From: an uncultured Anaerococcus sp.
GTDB lineage: Bacteria > Bacillota > Clostridia > Tissierellales > Peptoniphilaceae
Reading direction: 5' to 3'
Length of the DNA stretch: 64,000 bases
Assembly: GCF_943912825.1 (NCBI RefSeq)
Contig: NZ_CALTUX010000004.1
Span: 1-64,000 of the forward strand
Part shown: positions 61,226 through 64,000 of the stretch, one piece after another
Layout of the letters: every line of letters starts with the position of its first letter
How positions within the stretch are numbered: the first letter of the stretch is position 1
Program-made: the position numbers and the translations under genes
Notes under the pieces: generated by a model
Databases searched by the model: none
What the model was told of the DNA's origin: nothing
The model's input: only the letters and a program-made list of their open reading frames with translations

Positions 61226-62617
61226 ATGATAATTAATTTTAAGAAAACTCTAGCGACTTTTATGGCTTTTGGGCTCTTTGTAGGACTTTGTGGCCAATCT
61301 TTTGCTAGTGATGAAAATATAGAAAACAAACAAACAAGTAGCTTATTCGAGATCCTTGCCGGCGATGTGGTTGCTGATAAGGCGACTTCTGAGATTAAGG
61401 TGGATTATGCGGATGATCCTGCCTTTAAGGAGGAATTTGATGCTAGATTTGCCCTTCTTTCTAGGATTGAAGAGGCTAGAAATATCGAAGGTCTTGATTT
61501 GACTGAATTTATCAAGCTTTTAAATACCAAGGCTGCTGATAAGGATAAGCTAAACACAGGTCTTGATTCTTTGAATAAGCTTATCGAGGAAAGTGGCCAG
61601 AAGGTCGCTGTGGACCTTGATATTGCACCTATCAAAGCTAAGGTCAATGATTATATCCTAAAGGGTATGCTTTTCTATGCTGATAAGCTTGATAAGACTG
61701 ATGTGACCACCCTTCATGCCTATTATGAGGCAGTTGTTGGTTCGCTTTATTACAAAAATGCTAATGAAGAGGGCAGGAAGTCTTATGATGAGACCCTTAA
61801 GGGAATTTATGAGACCTTGACTAAGGCTAATGAAAAAATCGAAGTCGGTGAGGAATTCACTGATGAAGAAAAGGCTAATTTTAAAGATTCTTTTGATAAG
61901 CTTGACCAAATGGTTAAGGAAAAGACTTCTAAGCCTCTTAAAAATGAGACCACATCTCTTAGAAATGGAATCTATTTAGCTAGCGCCAACGAGATGAGTG
62001 TGAGCGAGAATAAAGATGGCGAAAATAAAGACGATGAGAATAAAATCAATGAAAATTCTGCCTTCTACAAGTCAGCAAAGACTGGAATTAAGGAAGCTTA
62101 CGAGAAGTTATCAGCTGATCAAAGGAAAAAACTTGACCAGATGAATACCAATAACGATGACCTATTATCAGATGACGAGCTAAAGGCAGACGGTGAATTC
62201 ACCCTACCTTTATCTGATGACCACTACTTTAAGCCATTTACAGCCAATGTAAGCGGCTCATCAAGCTCTACTGACACAAGCTCAAGCCAGTCAACTACTA
62301 GCGGGTCAAGCACAAGCCAGTCAAGCACTAGCCAAACTACCACACCTAGCACAACAACATCCACTAGTAGCCAAACACCTACAACTACCGCCCAAAGTCC
62401 AATTGGCGGCACACCAGAGACTGTCACCATCGGTGGAGCAGAAAATAAATCAGCTGACCAAACAAAAAAAGAAGACGACAAGAAAGACGCCCCAACCAAT
62501 ACCACATCTACATCCTATGTAAAAACAGGTATAAAGGGAATCGCCTACGTGGGAATAATCCTACTAGTAGCAATCGGCGCCTACACTCTTCTTAACAAAA
62601 ACAAAGACAAGAAATAA
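61226..62617 (+). CDS. Secreted cell-wall-type surface protein with YVKTG anchor-like C-terminus
   Basis: About 463 aa from ATG 61226 (GGGAG upstream; an ATG six codons earlier lacks a site). A signal peptide (INFKKTLATFMAFGLFVGLCG) is probably cut after SFA. The mature part is helical and acidic to about residue 335. A Ser/Thr-rich low-complexity stalk of about 50 residues and a Lys/Asp-rich stretch follow. The end has the layout of a sortase signal: TSYVKTG, a hydrophobic segment, then NKNKDKK. The motif is not canonical LPXTG, though xxKTG variants occur in related anaerobic cocci (recalled). It likely links to the cell wall. Function of the helical domain unknown. Confidence 0.8.
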   Translation: MIINFKKTLATFMAFGLFVGLCGQSFASDENIENKQTSSLFEILAGDVVADKATSEIKVDYADDPAFKEEFDARFALLSRIEEARNIEGLDLTEFIKLLNTKAADKDKLNTGLDSLNKLIEESGQKVAVDLDIAPIKAKVNDYILKGMLFYADKLDKTDVTTLHAYYEAVVGSLYYKNANEEGRKSYDETLKGIYETLTKANEKIEVGEEFTDEEKANFKDSFDKLDQMVKEKTSKPLKNETTSLRNGIYLASANEMSVSENKDGENKDDENKINENSAFYKSAKTGIKEAYEKLSADQRKKLDQMNTNNDDLLSDDELKADGEFTLPLSDDHYFKPFTANVSGSSSSTDTSSSQSTTSGSSTSQSSTSQTTTPSTTTSTSSQTPTTTAQSPIGGTPETVTIGGAENKSADQTKKEDDKKDAPTNTTSTSYVKTGIKGIAYVGIILLVAIGAYTLLNKNKDKK

Positions 62618-62841
62618 GATCAAAGCCCGGGACCCAAATCTCGGGCTTTTGGTGTGGGGAAATTGAATACGAGTTGGATCAGATTTTACAAAATATCTAT
62701 CTAATCGACAATCTACAATCATATGAATAACCTAGAATTATATTTTTTTCTATAGACTGTTCCAAATACAGTTCATCTTAAATATATTCAAATAAACACC
62801 AATTGATAATAGTAATCAGTATTTTTAGACTCTACAAAAAA
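62487..62841 (+). repeat. Tandem duplication, unit 1
   Basis: This unit spans the last 131 bases of the surface protein gene, its terminator and about 190 bp downstream. It is repeated immediately after (62842-63192), offset about 355 bp. Shared blocks: ACGCCCCAACC, ATCGCCTACGT followed by GGAATAATCC, the whole terminator and GGTGTGGGGAA, and AAACACC(A/C)ATTGATAAT. Confidence 0.8.
62622..62650 (+). terminator. Terminator of the surface protein gene
   Basis: AAGCCCGGGA (62623-62632) pairs with TCTCGGGCTT (62639-62648), with TT following. The second copy lies at about 62977-63004. Confidence 0.85.
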
Positions 62842-63192
62842 ACGCCCCAACCGCTGTATTTTCAAGCAGAATGTAATGACAAGTATAAATGCAATCGCCT
62901 ACGTAGGAATAATCCTACTAGTAGCAACCAGCGCCTAGGCTCTTCTTAACAAAAACAAAGACAAGAAATAAGATCAAAGCCCGGGGTTCAAATCTCGGGC
63001 TTTTGGTGTGGGGAATTTAATAAGTTCAATCTAATTAAGAAATAAATCATATATAAGCAGCTTTCTAGACTATAATAACCATTGTAATTACAATAGATCA
63101 CAATTATTTTAATTAAACTATTTAATGATAAGCTAGCAAATAAAGCTAACTAGTAAACACCCATTGATAATGATAATTAATCTTTATAATTA
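62842..63192 (+). pseudogene. Decayed duplicate of the surface protein 3' end (tandem unit 2)
   Basis: The frame that encodes GIAYVGIILLVAIGAY in the intact gene can be followed here as NAIAYVGIILLVATSA, then hits a TAG before the basic tail codons (LLNKNKDKK region), which are still present after it. The terminator copy is intact. Upstream of the anchor codons the frame has already diverged (a TAA and a TGA within 20 codons) and there is no start codon or ribosome binding site. It is therefore a non-functional relic of a tandem duplication. Confidence 0.8.
62977..63004 (+). terminator. Duplicated terminator copy
   Basis: AAGCCCGGGG pairs with CTCGGGCTT around TTCAAAT, the second copy of the surface-gene terminator. 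It provides a back-up stop about 355 bp downstream. Confidence 0.75.
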
Positions 63193-63205
63193 GCTTTTTC
63201 CATTT

Positions 63206-63230
63206 AAAAAGAGACCCTTTTCGGTCTCTT
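63206..63230 (-). terminator. Terminator of the S41 peptidase gene
   Basis: AAGAGACC (63209-63216) pairs with GGTCTCTT (63223-63230); on the minus strand T-rich TTTTTAAATGG follows. The stem overlaps the stop codon. Confidence 0.85.
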
Positions 63231-64000
63231 AATTTTGTATTTGGCTTTCTATGCTTTGGAGGGATTGTCTGTAGGTGCCTGTTTCTATGTCTGGGGTGGT
63301 TGGGTTTTCTTCGTTTATTGTTCCGTCTGGGGCGTAGCCTAGGGTGTTGGTGTAGGTAAAGACTAGGCCTGAATTTGGGAGGACTGAGTTGATTACTCCA
63401 AGTGTTATCCCGTCGCCTCCGGTTTGGCTGCCTACTATGGTGGCAAATTCTGTGTGTTTGATGAAGGATGCGAAGCCTTCTGCTGCTGAGAATACGTCTT
63501 TATCGACTAGGAGGAAGATTTTGCCTTCGTAGCCGTTGTCTTTTTTACTTTCGTCTGGGTTTATTGTTACGACGTCTTTAATGTAGTAGGTGAAGTCTTT
63601 TAGGTCTTCTGCGTGGTCTAGCTTTATGCCTGTGATGTCTACGTTTGAGAGTTTCTCTACATTTAGGGTGTCATCTGACAGGAGGATTCTGGCCTTGGCT
63701 GAGTCTTTGAAGAACATGTGGTTTATGACTTGTTTTTGCTCTGTGGCTAGCTTTGGTATGAGGAAGTTTTTCCAATATTCCATGTTGCCGCCTACGTTGT
63801 CCCTTATGTCTATGACAAGTCCCTTGTACATGTGTTTGTTTCTTAGGAATTCGTCTAGGATTTCCTCATCTTTTTCGATTGACTTGTCATCTAGCATTTG
63901 GCTTACTTTTAGGATGGCTAGGTCGCCTTCGCTTGTTAGACTTAGGTTTGCAGCAGTTTTTGCTTCCCCTGACTTTTTCCTTCGCACTTTGCCTGAGTTG
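63229..64000 (-). CDS. S41-family (C-terminal processing) peptidase, 5' part outside the window
   Basis: At least 252 residues of an S41 peptidase. DIRDNVGGNMEYW near residues 60-72 and VFSAAEGFASFIKH near 165-178 (nucleophile Ser in FSAAE) form the catalytic core, and VGSQTGGDG follows near 185. The frame stays open to the window edge: the codons upstream of the apparent GTG at 63987 read NSGK without a ribosome binding site, so the true start lies beyond 64000. Family members cleave extracellular proteins; whether this one has a signal peptide cannot be seen. The KVRRKKSGEAK segment may be a linker from an upstream domain. Confidence 0.85.
   Translation of the reverse strand, partial: NSGKVRRKKSGEAKTAANLSLTSEGDLAILKVSQMLDDKSIEKDEEILDEFLRNKHMYKGLVIDIRDNVGGNMEYWKNFLIPKLATEQKQVINHMFFKDSAKARILLSDDTLNVEKLSNVDITGIKLDHAEDLKDFTYYIKDVVTINPDESKKDNGYEGKIFLLVDKDVFSAAEGFASFIKHTEFATIVGSQTGGDGITLGVINSVLPNSGLVFTYTNTLGYAPDGTINEENPTTPDIETGTYRQSLQSIESQIQN

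Noticed and set aside
1..64000. CRISPR array
   Set aside because: No set of regularly spaced identical 25-40 bp repeats was seen. The repeats found are hairpin elements, a tandem gene-end duplication and degenerate intergenic units.
1..64000. tRNA or rRNA genes
   Set aside because: No GTTCRANYC T-loop with matching acceptor stem and no rRNA-like conserved blocks were noticed in the gaps. A tRNAscan-SE/Infernal run would settle this.

Overview
The window looks like chromosomal DNA of a low-G+C, anaerobic, host-associated Gram-positive bacterium. Lipoprotein signal peptides stand in for periplasmic proteins, ribosome binding sites are strong AGGAGG types, and carbohydrate transport is dominated by binding-protein ABC systems with MsmK-type ATPases. 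Gene content (RadA next to a glutamate-cysteine ligase, C69 dipeptidase, DUF4317 protein, host-glycan enzymes, YVKTG-type surface anchor) fits the Peptoniphilaceae, perhaps Anaerococcus. That placement is inference and was not tested by a search.

1-19 kb is a host-glycan locus. After an orphan PTS IIB/HAD phosphatase pair and pncB come two ROK kinases, a GH1 enzyme, an RpiR regulator and a tightly overlapping GH84-GH38-GH125 operon. Upstream lies an ABC importer operon (ATPase, YesL-like membrane protein, two permeases, lipoprotein), then mannose-6-phosphate isomerase. No glycosidase has a signal peptide, so imported N-glycan fragments are probably trimmed in the cytoplasm to GlcNAc and mannose, phosphorylated and fed to glycolysis by ManA. 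The importer and glycosidase operons share the palindrome TGAAAATATTTTCA.

19-29 kb holds housekeeping and redox genes: a D-Ala-D-Ala carboxypeptidase, a thioredoxin-reductase-like flavoprotein lacking the CxxC pair, a phage-type helix-turn-helix protein, two FMN-binding lipoproteins (one fused to a fumarate-reductase-type flavoprotein), RadA, glutamate-cysteine ligase and a C69 dipeptidase. At 28.87-29.91 kb there is a roughly 1-kb inverted duplication of a structured, apparently non-coding element. A third partial copy opens the window (1-326). Its hairpins keep pairing while their sequences change.

30-50 kb has two more sugar systems. One is a maltose-type ABC importer whose MalF-like permease carries a long N-terminal coiled-coil extension. 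The other is a LacI-controlled operon for sucrose or fructo-oligosaccharides (importer, GH32, fructokinase, ATPase). A DexB-like GH13 alpha-1,6-glucosidase follows. Intergenic spaces here carry a MITE-like element (38527-38716) and a duplicated degenerate repeat (46.9-47.6 kb).

50-61 kb: a hydroxyacyl-CoA dehydrogenase and a LysR/YeiH pair, then a probable defence island. It contains a 918-aa DUF4062 protein with a long helical C-terminus, and a divergent three-gene restriction-modification-like operon (methylase split between two ORFs, then a GIY-YIG/SF2 helicase protein). 61-64 kb holds a secreted cell-wall-type protein whose 3' end and terminator were tandemly duplicated and have decayed, and an S41 peptidase running off the window edge. 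No rRNA, tRNA, CRISPR array or complete insertion sequence was seen.
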